Of a stretch of DNA of 64,000 bases, positions 1 through 12,350 are shown piece by piece (within the stretch, counting starts at the first letter, position 1; every line of letters begins with the position of its first letter). The DNA lies in contig JACVTC010000076.1 in NCBI GenBank assembly GCA_016946835.1, positions 512,501 to 576,500 of the forward strand, in the 5' to 3' direction. The notes under the pieces are model-generated. The model was given only the letters and a program-made list of their open reading frames with translations, was not told the DNA's origin and did not search any database. Source of the stretch: Neocallimastix lanati (nom. inval.). Lineage: Eukaryota > Neocallimastigomycota > Neocallimastigomycetes > Neocallimastigales > Neocallimastigaceae. The translations under genes and the position numbers were made by a program.

Positions 1-179
1 TTATTAAATTATCATATCTATATTATTATATCATAAGATAAGTATCAAGCCACATATTACTTCATGTATATAAATCCTGTTTTACCCCTTTCTACATTTG
101 ATAACCCTTAACTTTATTCTAATAAACTATCTTAATTATATATTCTGAGTAACTCTTAATTGTTATTTTTGACAATTTT
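1..179. other. AT-rich spacer
   Basis: No gene is visible. Short open frames here are low-complexity. The sequence leads into the dispersed repeat that starts near 180. Confidence 0.6.
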
Positions 180-440
180 ATATATTTTTATTATTATATT
201 CTTTATTTATTTATCTATTTATTTATTAATTTATACATTTATTTATTTTAAAATTAATTGTATTATAATTTTTTATGGCGTTAACAAAAAATTTTACAAG
301 CCATTAAAAATAAATGGCGTATTGAAAATTTGTATTTTAAAAATTGGCGAAATGAACCACATTCAATTTTATATTATGAAAATATGGAGTGTTATGCAAT
401 TCGTTTCGGAAAAGTTGCATTTCGCAAATTTTTATTCAAA
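180..440 (+). repeat. Dispersed GGCGTT element, copy A
   Basis: A non-coding block shared with 12915-13230 (same strand) and 42880-43020 (opposite strand). The core reads TTTTTTATGGCGTTAA, then TTTACAAGCCA, AAATAAATGGCGTATTGA, and ends near ATATGGAGTGTTA. It is more GC-rich than its surroundings. A 101-codon open frame overlaps it but is not conserved in the other copies. Origin is unknown; a short non-autonomous transposon is possible. Confidence 0.6.
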
Positions 441-1566
441 ATTAATAAATAAAAATTTAATTTAAATAAATAACTACATAAATAAAAAATAAATAAATAA
501 AATTATAATAAATAAATAAATAAAATTAAAATAAAAAATTTTTTTTAAAAAAAAATAAATATATCTAATAAATTATATAAATATATATATAAATAAATAT
601 ACATTAGATTTTAGCATTAAAAAATAAAATATTTTATTAAACGTTTTAAAAGGTTTTATAATTTTTCAAAATATATATAATTGATAATAATCTTATATAT
701 AAATATATATTAATTATTAATGATTTAAACAATATAAAAGATAAGAATTAAAGATATAATTAATAATATAAAAATAATAAATTAATATATAGCTATGTAA
801 AAATCCTTTTTTAAATAATTAATTAATATATAATTATGTAAAAAATCCTTTTTAAAATTATTTCAATTTTTTTAATATTTAATATTTAGATATTTAAAAG
901 TTTTATTTCTCAAATAATAAATAATTAATACATATTATTATTATTATTAAACTTTATTATTATAATTATTATTTTTATTTATTGATTCAATAATCTATTG
1001 AAAAGGAAAATTATTATAAAATTATAAACTATTTTTTATGTTAAATAAATTAAAAAATAATATAATAAAAAAAAAATTATTTCTTTTTAATTATTTATTA
1101 TTTTTAAATTTTTTATTTATTAATATATTATAATAAATTTATTATTTATTTATTTTATTATTTATTTATCTATTTATTAAAATTTTGGGAAATGCCTTTT
1201 CAAAATGAAATTATTTAAAATGTACTCTTCCCACCCTAATTTTTTTTTTTTTTTAAATTTTTTTTTTTTAATTTTTTATTTTTATTTTTATTTTTATTCA
1301 TTTATTTATTTTTATTTTTATTTTTATTCATTTATTTATTTTTATTTTTATTTTTATTCATTTATTTATTTTTTTTTAATTTGGTATATTACATATTAAT
1401 ATATATATAATTTTTTTTTTATTATAATTTTTTATTTTTTATTATTATTAAAATATACTATTATTTATGATTATTATTTATTATTATTATTTATTATTTA
1501 TTATTATTTATTATTATTAAATAATTTTAAAATATAAAATATATTATATAAATCTATTTATAAAAA
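441..1566. other. AT-rich intergenic spacer with a 30-bp minisatellite
   Basis: No credible gene. About three copies of a 30-bp T-rich unit with a TTCATTTATTTA core lie at about 1285-1375 and create a spurious Tyr/Phe-rich frame. The remainder is A/T simple sequence. Confidence 0.6.
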
Positions 1567-1773
1567 AATGTTTATAATTTAAAAAAAATTTTTTCATTTT
1601 TATTTTTATTATTATTATTAGAAATATTAATAAAGAATAGCTAAATCTATTCAACGAGAAATGTATAATATAACCTTTTGGTTAGTTTTTTTTTTTTTTT
1701 TTTTTCTGTACGCTCACAACTTCTAATATTTTTTTTTTTTTACATTGAAAATCATTCAATGTGAATAAGAAGT

Positions 1774-1790
<17 letters not shown>
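1567..1790 (-). repeat. Shared 3' flank block of the ankyrin cassettes
   Basis: This block contains AAAATGTTTATAATTTAAA, a TTATTATTATTAGAAATATT stretch, then AGAAATGTATAAT, poly-T and a TTGAAAATCATTCAATGTGA segment. The same order recurs at about 13921-14060, 49258-49380, 51170-51385 and 54726-54975, and in part at 36612-36690 and 57760-57815. Relative to the minus-strand ankyrin genes it is just downstream, so it may hold 3' UTR and polyadenylation signals or only mark segmental duplication. Confidence 0.6.
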
Positions 1791-1812
<22 letters not shown>

Positions 1813-1856
1813 GTTAATTGTTTTTATTTATATCCTTTAATACTTAATAATTTAAT

Positions 1857-4800
1857 TTAGTAATAACTATTCTGTATATCATTATTTTTATAATATAATC
1901 CAGGTTTATCAAAGTAATATATTTTATTTAGATCTGCTCCATGTTCCACCAAGTATTCTACTAAATCTTTATTTCCTTTAAAGTATTCTCTAATTAATGG
2001 AGTTTCACCATCCCAATTTCTTTTATCTATATTTGCTCCATGTTCCACCAAATATACTATTACAGATTTATTTCCACTACTACATGCATTAAATAACGGT
2101 GTTTCACCATTCCAATTTTCTTTATTCATATCTGCTCCATGTTCTACTATTAAGAATCTTACGAAATTTTTATTATCACGTTCACATGCTCTAAATAATG
2201 GTGTTTCACCATATTTATTTTCTTTATTTATATTTGCTCCATGTTTCACCAAGTATTCTACTAAATCTTCATTTTCATTTTCACATGCAATAAATAATAC
2301 TGTTTCACCATTCCGATTTTCTTTATTTATATATGAACCATGTTCCACCAAGAATACAACTATATCTTTATTTCCACTTTTACATGCCATAAATAATGGT
2401 GTTTGACCATTCCGATTTTCTTTATTTATATTTGCTCCATGTTCAACCAAGTATCCTACTAAAACTTTGTTTCCACTTTTGCATGCTCTATATAATACAG
2501 TTTCCCCATTCCGATTTTCTTTATTTATATCTGCTCCATGTTCCACCAAGCATTCTACTAAATCTTCATTTCCACTTTTACATGCATAAAATAACGGTGT
2601 TTCATCATTTTTATTAACTTTATTTATATTTGCTCCATGTTCAACCAAGTATTCTACTAAATCTTTATTTCCACTTTTACATGCAATAAATAATACTATT
2701 TCACCATTCCGATTTTCTTTATTTATATATGCACCATGTTCCACCAAGAATACAACTATATCTTTATTTCCACTTTTACATGCCATAAATAATGGTGTTT
2801 GACCATTCCGATTTTCTTTATTTATATTTGCTCCCTGTTTCACCAAGTATTTTACTAAATCTTCATTTTCACTTTTACATGCAATTAATAATGGTGTTTG
2901 ACCATTCTGATTTTCTTTATCTATATCTACTCCATGTCTCACCAAGTATCTTACTAAATATTTATTTCCACTTTTACATGCAATTAATAATGGTGTTTGA
3001 CCATTCTGATTTTCTTTATTTATATCTGCTCCATGTCTCACCAAGTATTTTACTAAATCTTCATTTTCATTTTCACATGCAATAAATAATACTGTTTCAC
3101 CATTCCGATTTTCTTTATTTATATATGCACCATGTTCCACCAAGCATTCTACTAAATCTTCATTTCCACTTTTACATGCATAAAATAACGGTGTTTCATC
3201 ATTTTTATTAACTTTATTTATATTTGCTCCATGTTCAACCAAGTATTCTACTAAATCTTTATTTCCACTTTTACATGCAATAAATAATACTATTTCACCA
3301 TTCCGATTTTCTTTATTTATATATGCACCATGTTCCACCAAGAATACAACTATATCTTTATTTCCACTTTTACATGCCATAAATAATGGTGTTTGACCAT
3401 TCTGATTTTCTTTATTTATATCTGCTCCATGATCCACCAGGTATTTTACTAAATCTTTATTTCCACTTTTACATACCATAAATAATAATGTTTCACCCTT
3501 CCAATCTTCATAATTTATATCTGCTCCATGATATACCAGGTATTTTACTAAATTTTTATTTCCACTTTTATATGCCATAAATAATAATGTTTCACCCTTC
3601 CAATCTTCATAATTTATATCTGCTCCATGTTCCACTAAGTATTTTACTAAATATTTATTTCTATTATTGTATGCAATAAATAATAATGTTTCATCATTCC
3701 AATTTTTTTTATTTATATCTGCTCCATGTTCCACCAAGTATTCTACTAAATCTTTATTTCCACTTTTGCATGCAATATGTAATGGTGTTTCACCTATCCA
3801 TTTATTTCCTTTGTTTATATCTGCTCCATGTTCCACCAAATATTCGACTAAACTTTTGTCTCCAATTTTACATGCAATTATTAATGCTGTTTCACCATCC
3901 TCATATACTTTATCTATATCTACTCCATGTTCAACCAAGTATCCTACTAAAACTTTGTTTCCACTTTTGCATGCTCTATATAATACAGTTTCCCCATTCC
4001 GATTTTCTTTATTTATATCTGCTCCATGTTCCACCAAGCATTCTACTAAATCTTCATTTCCACTTTTACATGCATAAAATAACGGTGTTTCATCATTTTT
4101 ATTAACTTTATTTATATTTGCTCCATGTTCAACCAAGTATTCTACTAAATCTTTATTTCCACTTTCACATGCATAAAATAATACTGTTTCCCCATTCCGA
4201 TTTTTTTTATTTATACCTGCTCTATATCCATGTTTTACCAAGTATTCTACTAAATCTTTATTTCCACTTTTACATGCATAAAATAATACTGTTTCCCCAT
4301 TCCGATTTTTTTTATTTATACCTGCTCCATGTTCAACCAAGTATTCTACTAAATCTTTATTTCCACTTTCACATGCATAAAATAATACTGTTTCCCAATT
4401 CCGATTTTTTTTATTTATATCTGCTCCATATCCATGCTTTACCAAGTATTCTACTAAATCTTTATTTCCACTTTTACATGCATAAAATAACGGTGTTTCA
4501 TCATTTTTATTAACTTTATTTATATTTGCTCCATGTTCAACCAAGTATTTTACTAAATCTTTATTTCCACTTTCACATGCAGTAAATAATGGTGTTTCAC
4601 CATCATAAGTTTCTTTATTTATATCTAATCCGTGCAATACTAAATAATTTATTAAATTTTTATTCATATTTTCAATTTTATAATTATTCCAATAAAGCAA
4701 CAAAATATCATTATCCTTTATATAATCTATTATTATTTTATATTTTTCTTTAGTGATTTCTTGATTTAATTCCTCAGTAGACATAAAAGCTTTATTTTTA

Positions 4801-5126
4801 TAATGAAAAAGTAACCATTTAATAAAATCATTATCATAAATTTTCGAATTATCAAAAATAATTTTTAATAACTCCATTTCATTTTCTTTAATTAATAATT
4901 TTATTAAGGAAGAAGATATATATAAATCATGATGATTATCATTTATTAGACTTTTTAATTTTTCAGGTGTAAGTTTGTTTTCATTAAACATTTCCAATAA
5001 AATATCTTTCTTATTTATGCAGTTATTTATACAGTTATTCATATCATTTTTATTTGTTGCTTTTATATTTTTTATTTTTTTTTTTTTTTTATAAATTTCT
5101 TTAAGAAAATTAAATTCTACTTCCAT
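1857..5126 (-). CDS. Large ankyrin-repeat protein (about 27 repeats)
   Basis: A 1089-residue protein, the longest ankyrin gene in the window. A short lysine-rich leader (residues 1-28) precedes Met29, whose context (MNNCI...NKKDILLE) matches the start of the paralogues. Met29, at 5042, may therefore be the true start. Residues 29-150 form the family N-terminal domain; about 27 ankyrin repeats of 33 residues follow (motif GETPLF.AC.SGNKDLVEYL), then a short cap (YYFDKPGLYY) like that of the gene at 43359. No signal peptide or membrane segment is visible, so it is probably an intracellular binding scaffold; the partner is unknown. Blocks of six repeats are duplicated at DNA level. Ankyrin identity is certain; function is not. 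Confidence 0.93.
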   Translation of the reverse strand: MEVEFNFLKEIYKKKKKIKNIKATNKNDMNNCINNCINKKDILLEMFNENKLTPEKLKSLINDNHHDLYISSSLIKLLIKENEMELLKIIFDNSKIYDNDFIKWLLFHYKNKAFMSTEELNQEITKEKYKIIIDYIKDNDILLLYWNNYKIENMNKNLINYLVLHGLDINKETYDGETPLFTACESGNKDLVKYLVEHGANINKVNKNDETPLFYACKSGNKDLVEYLVKHGYGADINKKNRNWETVLFYACESGNKDLVEYLVEHGAGINKKNRNGETVLFYACKSGNKDLVEYLVKHGYRAGINKKNRNGETVLFYACESGNKDLVEYLVEHGANINKVNKNDETPLFYACKSGNEDLVECLVEHGADINKENRNGETVLYRACKSGNKVLVGYLVEHGVDIDKVYEDGETALIIACKIGDKSLVEYLVEHGADINKGNKWIGETPLHIACKSGNKDLVEYLVEHGADINKKNWNDETLLFIAYNNRNKYLVKYLVEHGADINYEDWKGETLLFMAYKSGNKNLVKYLVYHGADINYEDWKGETLLFMVCKSGNKDLVKYLVDHGADINKENQNGQTPLFMACKSGNKDIVVFLVEHGAYINKENRNGEIVLFIACKSGNKDLVEYLVEHGANINKVNKNDETPLFYACKSGNEDLVECLVEHGAYINKENRNGETVLFIACENENEDLVKYLVRHGADINKENQNGQTPLLIACKSGNKYLVRYLVRHGVDIDKENQNGQTPLLIACKSENEDLVKYLVKQGANINKENRNGQTPLFMACKSGNKDIVVFLVEHGAYINKENRNGEIVLFIACKSGNKDLVEYLVEHGANINKVNKNDETPLFYACKSGNEDLVECLVEHGADINKENRNGETVLYRACKSGNKVLVGYLVEHGANINKENRNGQTPLFMACKSGNKDIVVFLVEHGSYINKENRNGETVLFIACENENEDLVEYLVKHGANINKENKYGETPLFRACERDNKNFVRFLIVEHGADMNKENWNGETPLFNACSSGNKSVIVYLVEHGANIDKRNWDGETPLIREYFKGNKDLVEYLVEHGADLNKIYYFDKPGLYYKNNDIQNSYY

Positions 5127-5322
5127 AATAAGTAAAAAAAAATGTAAAAAAATATGTATAAATAATAATTGTTATAGGTACTCTTTAAATATTTTAATTA
5201 AATATATACATATAAAATAAAAGTAAAAGTAAATCAATAATAATAAAACCTAATAAGATGAGATAATAAATAAAAAGAAAAATAAACAAAACAAAAAAAA
5301 AAAAAAAAGTTAAAAAAGAATT

Positions 5323-5350
5323 GGTTATCTTTATATATAGACTGATAATT
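5323..5350 (-). promoter_or_regulatory. TATA-box core promoter of the ankyrin family
   Basis: Read on the minus strand this contains AATTATCAG, then a TCTATATATAAAGATAACC TATA box. It lies about 200-300 bp upstream of the start codon of the 1857-5126 gene, depending on which start is used. Related sequences occupy the same relative position upstream of the genes starting at 16529, 31274, 37201, 53795 and others. Confidence 0.55.
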
Positions 5351-7124
5351 AAATTAAATTAAATTTAATAAATAAAATAAAAATGGGGATTGTGCATTTT
5401 GCAATGTGGCTTATATATTTTTATAAAATAAAGCCATACATTTTTAAGGTATTCTATACAAACATAAATAAATAATTAATTATTATTTTAAAAGAAATAA
5501 TAATATATTTTTACAATTAAATATTATTAAACAATGATTTCAAAAGAAATAATAATAAACTCTATTAAAAAAGAATTATAAAAAATTATTTTTATAATTG
5601 AATATTAATAAATTATATATATAAAAAAAAAAAGAATATTTATTATTTATTTAATTATTAAAAAAACAAGCCATATACGAAAATACGCCATATTGCGAAA
5701 TTTATTATATTCAATAAAAATATTTTTAATGTATGAAATTAATGTATAAAAATTGTATTCAAGTGGAAATATAGTATTTAAAGTTAATTAAGAAGTTAAT
5801 TAAATATTTTAAAAATATATTAAAATTTTTTTTTTTTTTTTTAGCATCGAAAATTGTTTCATCTTTATTAATTAAATAGTGATATGAAATAGAAATAAAA
5901 ACTCTAATTAATAATAAATTTATGTTAATTAAGAAATGGTGTAAAAGCATAAATTTATGTATTAATCTAGTTTTTATTGTATTTCTTATTAGAAATTAAT
6001 TTATATATTTTTTATTATTTAATTTAATAATTAATGAAAGTAAATGATATAAAACGTAAATAAAAACTTTAATTATTAATAAATTATTTTATTAATAATT
6101 ACATAAAAATAAATTAATAAATCATTTGCAAATTCGTGACATAAATAAAACGTGATCGAAAATAACGTGATAAAATTAAAATTATGTAAAGACATAAAAT
6201 TATGAAAGAACATAAAAATTAATGTAAACATAAAATTTATTACATAAATTTTATGTTATGTTAAAAATTGAAATAATTTATAAATTTCTTTTTATTATTT
6301 TTATTATTTTTATATTTAATATTTTATTTTATTATATTTTTAATTATTTTTAATAATTATAATTTTATATTAATATTTTATATTTTATTAATTATAATAA
6401 ATTTATGAATATTTTATTTTAATATTTTATATTTTATTTTATACTTTTATATTAAATACTTTAAATACTTAATAGTTATTCTAAAAGAATTAATTAATTA
6501 AATAGTTTATTATGAATTTCAAATATAAAAACAAGAATAATTTTTTATAATTATTCTTTGCAGCAGCACAGTTTATGCCAAAATCATATTATAATTATTT
6601 TATATTTTTAAATAATAATTAAATTCATGTATTAATTAATTTTATAATAATTTTTAAATAATAAATAAATAAAATTTTATAATTAAATAACAAATTTATA
6701 AAACTTCTCCCAACAAGAGAACTTGAACCAAAGGCGTACTTTATCATAAATTAATATTTATACTTTAATATAGGAAAACTTTATTATAGTAAATAATTAT
6801 AAAAGAGAAAAATATTTAGAAATAGTTTTATTTCTCTATCCAAGAATAAGAAATAATAGATTAGTATAATTCTTGAGATCAAAATATGAAAATAAATATT
6901 AATTTTAGGAATAAATGTTAGTTTACATTTCTAATAATGATAAGTAAATGTCATTCTTCTAAATAAATAAAATTTAAATAAAATAATTTTTATAAAACAT
7001 ATTAAAACATATAAATTATATCCCCCATTTAAAAAACAAACCTTAAAAGAACCGAACCTGAACTTCGTACTTTATCAATAGTTAATAAAATAAATGTAAT
7101 AAAAGAAAAAAAAAAGATAAAGAA

Positions 7125-7165
<41 letters not shown>

Positions 7166-7209
7166 AAAATAAAATAAAGGTATAAATGTATTCGAGATTT
7201 ATTTAATTA
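5351..7209. other. AT-rich intergenic region with repeat fragments
   Basis: No gene found. It holds a TACGCCATATTGCGAAAT motif near 5690 that recurs at about 34303, an AATGTGGCTTATATAT motif near 5405 that recurs near 34798, and a slightly GC-richer stretch at about 6560-6740. A run of about 40 A lies near 7130. Small frames here are low-complexity. Confidence 0.55.
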
Positions 7210-7214
7210 AGATT

Positions 7215-8476
7215 TCACAAGGACATTAATACTTCTTCACCCAGGAAGGAAATTAAATACTTTTTCGCACACATTAGAATCAACATACACATTATTTTCA
7301 ATACTATTACTAACATTACTAATAATACTATTACTAATATTACTATAACTATTAGTACTATAATTATTATTACGATTAATATTATTACGATTACTATTAT
7401 TACTGTGACCATTATCATTATTTCTATTAATGTTATCATTTGTTTGGTTGCCACGGTTAAAAGCATTATATAAGAATAAAATTTTGTCATTGACTTTACT
7501 ACGAATATGATTGAAAAATGGGCAATCAATTAACCAATGCCTTATCCATTACTTTTACAACAGGGACATAAATTAGGTCACACTTGATCTATTATTTTTT
7601 TTTTTTTTTTTTTTACATCTTTAGCAATTCTAGCAACTAATTTATATCCTCTTCATGCTATTAATAGCCAATAGAAACCATATGAAAGATCAGGATATTA
7701 ATAACAAAGTTTTTTTAAAATCTGATGATTCTTCAAATTTGTTTTTGTCATAAAATTCGGCTTTAATAGAATTGATTTTCATCTCTCTTTTACAATAAAA
7801 ATTCTTATCTTCATTATCGTTACTATCTCTTTTCTCTAGTTTATGTTTAAGAATTCTACTTTCTTTCATCCATGTATATTTTCTAGATTTTGGAATATTA
7901 TTAACTAAATAAATAGGAAATAATACAATTCGAATCTTTCCATTTATCAAATCATTTGACTTGAAACAATGCACACTTTGCTGACAATGGAGGAATATTT
8001 AAATATTTTTAAAATAGAATATACAGTAATACAAGATTTGGCTTTGTGTAAAACCTGCAATCCATCTTAATCCTTTATTAATTACTTCCTAAGTATTATT
8101 TATTCTCTCTTTATTTGAACCAGGTAAAGGTGCAAAAGTAAGAGACTTTACTAAGCATATACGAGTTAATTATAATCTTCTTAAATGGAATAGGAATTTT
8201 TGAATTTGAAAGAAATTTACTAACAGAAAAAGAGAATTTTGACGACTTTTAGTGTTAAATAATTTAATAATAGGGTTCAACGATAAACTTTTATTAAATG
8301 GAATACCTAAATAGGTACAACATTTAATTATTGGGATTGGTTGACCAGCAAGATGAAAAAGTAGGATCTCATTTATTTTGAAAAGGAGGTGTGTCTGGTT
8401 GAATCACCATCGATGCACACTTGTTAATTCCAAAATTTAGCATATTAAATTTAGCCAATTCATTTACTATTTTAAG

Positions 8477-8512
<36 letters not shown>

Positions 8513-10050
8513 TTAGTTCTTGACGATGCACATAGATAGAACAGAATCATCTGCAAAGAGTTCACCACAACATCTTGATTCGCCTAAAGAAATTCCTAAT
8601 TCTCTCTAATACCTGAAGCATCTAAATTTATATAATGTAAAAGAAAAGCGAAATAGATTACTATAACAAATTTAAGAATTTAAACACATAAGTAAAGAAT
8701 GAAAAATAATTTTTTTTTTAAATATATTTTTGTTTATAATAATTCGTTTATTAATTCTTCTTTATTAAATTATAAAAATAACAATTTCATCGAAAAAAGA
8801 AAAGTGAAAAGTATCTTCTATGTATAATTTTTCTAAATGCATTGATAATATTTTAATTTATTTAAATTTCATATATTCTAATATAAAAACTATTCTAATG
8901 AAATTTATTAATTAATAAATTTATAAACTATAGATAAAATTAGTAAAATATTAATTAAATTAAATACTAAATAATTTAAATTAATTATATTTATTATCTA
9001 TTTATTATTTTAATATTATAAGTAAAATTTTTTTTTTTTTATTTTCAATTTAAAAATAATATTAAAGAGTCATAATTTAATTTTGAAACTTAATTTTCAC
9101 AAAATAAATTATTAATTTATTTTGTTGTAAATTTTATTCAATTGAATTAAATCATTGAAAAACAATAATTTTTCCAGAATTAGTTTTTTTTTTTTAATGA
9201 AAATTATTACATTAAAAATTTGTCTTTTGGCTTAAAGAATATAATTCAAAAATTTAGTACATATGATTTGTTTATTTTATTTATTATAATAAATCAAAGA
9301 ATAATTTACATTTTTTTGAATTACACCAGAAAAATTTTTAATTTAAAATGTGATAGGAATAATCACATCTTTACATATAAAATATTACCTATTAGAAAAG
9401 AATCATGAGCCCTTTTCAAATCTAGAAATGCAAGGGATGTATCTTTAGTATTATTTTTACGCCTTTTAACAAATTTCTCGAATTGAAATAAATAAGCTTA
9501 ACACTTTCTTCTGTATTATGAAATCCAAATCGCTCTGGTCCAACAAAATTATTTTTTTATAAGTCCATATTCCAAAATTCTTTTGGGGACTAATTTTTGA
9601 AATGAGTTTTATACCATTGTTAATCAGAGAGATACCTCGATAATTGGCACAATCAGATAGATCATTTCCTTTTTTTTTTTTTTTCAGGAATAGATATAAT
9701 ACTTGCTTCATTCCATGTACTAGGAAATTTTCCATTCCAAATTCTAGAGAATATCTTCTATTAAACCATTTAAACCATAAGCAGAATTATTTACTGAATT
9801 TTCGTCATCAGAAGGAATTAAAGCTTTAATAAAATTCAATAGCAATTCCATCTGGGCCTGAAGCTTTATAATTTAGAGTAGCTCATATTGCTTCTTTAAT
9901 TTCTTCTATACTGGGGACTTGATTTATATCCCATTCATTATGTCTCGTCTACCTGATTGTACCATTACTTCAAATTCATCTAAATTATAACCTCTCGGTT
10001 TAATGGCTTTATATAATTTTTATTTTGACTTTTTTTATAAATTAAAAATT
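7215..10050 (-). pseudogene. Decayed LINE (non-LTR retrotransposon) reverse transcriptase
   Basis: Read on the minus strand, several frames together spell a LINE ORF2. Near 9850-9990 are an EEIKEAI segment and ASGPDGI. Near 9640-9760 are a WNEAS motif, KKGNDLSDCANYRGISL and KLISKI. Near 9430 is AFLDLKRAHDS. Near 8540 is GELFADDSVLS, the FADD catalytic motif. Near 8270-8460 are KCASMVI and CCTYLGIPF. At 7215-7600 is a Cys-rich tail (LCPCCKSN, then WLIDCPFF) running into an Asn-rich end. Many stops and frameshifts are present. About 760 bp of AT-rich sequence (8640-9400) replaces part of the palm, so a deletion or insertion has occurred. The element is not functional. Confidence 0.8.
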
Positions 10051-10129
10051 TACTGTGACATATAAAAAAAAAAAAAGAATTTCTTACCTCTGATATTGAC
10101 GTGATATTAAGTTCTTTAGCTTTATTGAA

Positions 10130-10310
10130 TGAAGTTGATATAAGTTTCTTTTCCTTCTTTATCTTCTATTGTAATTATTTTTTAAAATTTTTGTGACTTT
10201 CATCGGATTTATATTTTTATTTTTTCTTAGATTATTAAAGAAAACAAGAGTTGGTAGTATGTCCTGGTTTATGACATAGGTAGCAATAATTTCTCTTTGT
10301 TCTTTTCTTT

Positions 10311-10374
<64 letters not shown>

Positions 10375-10690
10375 TGAAAAAGTTAATATTGATATTTTTT
10401 TTTCTTAATAGTATTTACTTGGCTATCTTAATTTTGATTTATGTCAATTTTCTTTATTTCTTTATATCTTTTAATGAATAAGTTCCATTTTAGTAACTTC
10501 GTTTTTTTTTTTTTTTTTTTTTTTTTGGTTGTTAAAATCTTTAAATTGAATTAAATTAATGGGATGGATATACCATTTTTTTGACAAGTTCATCACCTGC
10601 AAATAAAAAAATTTTTTTTTGTTTGTTCGTCTTAAATATTGACTTGTCGAATTTATCAGCTTCTTTTCTATGTGTATCAAAAGGTCAATT
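10130..10690 (-). pseudogene. Decayed gag/ORF1 with zinc knuckle
   Basis: Minus-strand frames read DTHRKEADKFDKSIF, AGDELVKKMVYP and, near 10260-10300, the CCHC zinc knuckle CYLCHKPGHTTNSC. Stops and long poly-T tracts (about 10312-10367 and 10502-10525) break the frame. It lies just upstream, on the same strand, of the LINE reverse transcriptase remnant. The simplest reading is that it is ORF1 of the same LINE; a gag from an unrelated LTR element is possible. Confidence 0.55.
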
Positions 10691-11471
10691 ATTTTTTTTT
10701 TTTTTTTTTTTTTTTATAGACTGAAAACTTTGGTCTTCCCCATATAGTAATATGGGTGTATGATTAAAAAGTCAATTATAAACATGACCTTCTTTTATTT
10801 TAATTAATTTTTTAAACATTTTAATTGGGGAAGTTGCATTACGCCAATTTTCACGTGATATATATAAATATGTGGCTTTATATATTTTGCGCTACATAAT
10901 ATTACTTTATTGTACTATTTTGTTACCTCAATTTTTAAATTAATTATTAAGTGAATAATTAAATAAATCATATAATGATTAGATTTTATGATTTTAATTC
11001 TTTTATTTAAATGTTATTAAAAATATAAATGTTATTAATTATTTTATTTAAATGTTATTAATAAAAAAAACACATAAAAATATAATTAAAAATATAAATT
11101 TTATTAATAATAATTCTTTTATTTAAATGTTATTAAAAAAAAATTATAAATATAATGATAAAATTATTAATTATACATACGTATTTGAATATTTATTTAA
11201 ACTGTATAAATTTTAATAAGCTTTATAAATTAAATTATTGAATGACAGAATTCTGATTATTTCATTTGGTCATTCCTCATTTCTTAATTATTTATTATAA
11301 AGTAATATTTATATTATATTATTTAAATTAGTTAAACAATCAAATCACAAATTAATAATATTATTTCTATCACATTTAGCATCAATTAACTTGGCTTCAA
11401 TACTTTTGAAGCGTTCAATTAAGACACTGATTTCATTAGCTTTTTTTATTGCTTTTTTTTTTTTTTTTTCT
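10691..11471. other. AT-rich spacer with repeat fragments
   Basis: No gene visible. Contains ATGTGGCTTTATATATTTTG near 10870 and TTGCATTACGCCAATTTTC near 10833, fragments related to motifs near 5405 and 34370. The rest is A/T simple sequence. Confidence 0.5.
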
Positions 11472-12350
11472 TCAAATTCCTCTTATTTTTCTTTGATAAT
11501 CATAATATGATAAATGCTCAACTTCATTTAATTTATCTATTAATTCATAAAAAGATGGTTTTGTTGGAAATAAATTATTTAAATAATTATTGAGTGATTC
11601 TGAGGCATTGCTTGTTATATGTTCCATAGCATTATAATAATTCCAAATTTTCATATCATAACCAACTAAATATGTTTTATAAAAATATTCTAAAAATTTT
11701 AAAAATTGACAATAATTATTTTTAATAAATTTAATTTTAACATAAATATCAAATATGTATTCAGGATTTATAAATAGAAAATTTGATATAGCTTTATAAT
11801 AAATAAATATATTATTATTATTTTTTACTTCATTATAGAATAATTTATTTTTTTTTTTTAATTTCTAGTGATTTTTTATAATGTCAAATGCAATATTTAA
11901 TATTTGTATTAGGAAATATTGTTTTTGCTGCTTTAGATATGGCCCTTTCAAAATCACAATGCAAATTTTTTGGTTCACTTATAATATTATCGTTATATGT
12001 ATTAGTATTTTTTTTTTTTTTTTTTTTAATTTTTCAAATAATATTTTACATGTTTCTAATTCTTTATTTTATAATATTGCAAAAGAAGTAATGTAAAAAC
12101 TATCCAATTCTTCCAATTCTTTAGTATAAGTTCTTGTAATAAATATTTGAATATCATAAAATATGTGAACTATCATATTTTAAGGTTTCTTTCTTATCAT
12201 TTAAAATAATAAAAGATTTACATTTATTTATTTTTTTTTTATATTCGATTCATTTATAAACTTTGAAATTATCTTTTCTAATATATGAAAAATTAAATTT
12301 ATATTTTTTATTAATAATAATTTGCTCTTTTCCTTTGTTAGACTCACTTA
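11472..12350 (-). pseudogene. Decayed MULE transposase with FLYWCH-like zinc finger
   Basis: Read on the minus strand from about 12345: GKEQIIINKKYKFNFSYI and KCKSFIILNDKKE, the FLYWCH-type region, followed by transposase remnants. From about 11820 to 11472 a longer frame includes FLFINPEYIFDIY, KIWNYYNAMEHIT, NASESLNNYLNNLFPTKPSF and YYDYQRKIRG, the C-terminal signature of MULE transposases in these fungi. The catalytic core between the two is eroded and poly-T tracts interrupt it. The FLYWCH part matches the fragment at 33229-33525 closely, so both derive from one family. No terminal inverted repeats were recognised. Confidence 0.7.

Noticed and set aside
160-465. 101-codon plus-strand frame with a hydrophobic start.
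   Set aside because: It overlaps the dispersed GGCGTT element, is not open in copies B and C, and is low-complexity at its N-terminus.
2396-4513. Plus-strand open frames of 70-270 codons rich in LYLYLLHV, FHFYMH or STKYSTKSLF across all ankyrin genes.
   Set aside because: They are antisense shadows of the 99-bp ankyrin repeat in the other frames. They have no independent start context or homology.
7370-7530. Minus-strand 104-codon frame rich in VIVIVIL as a possible membrane protein.
   Set aside because: It is an out-of-frame reading of the Asn-rich LINE tail; the adjacent frame carries the recognisable LINE C-terminal residues.
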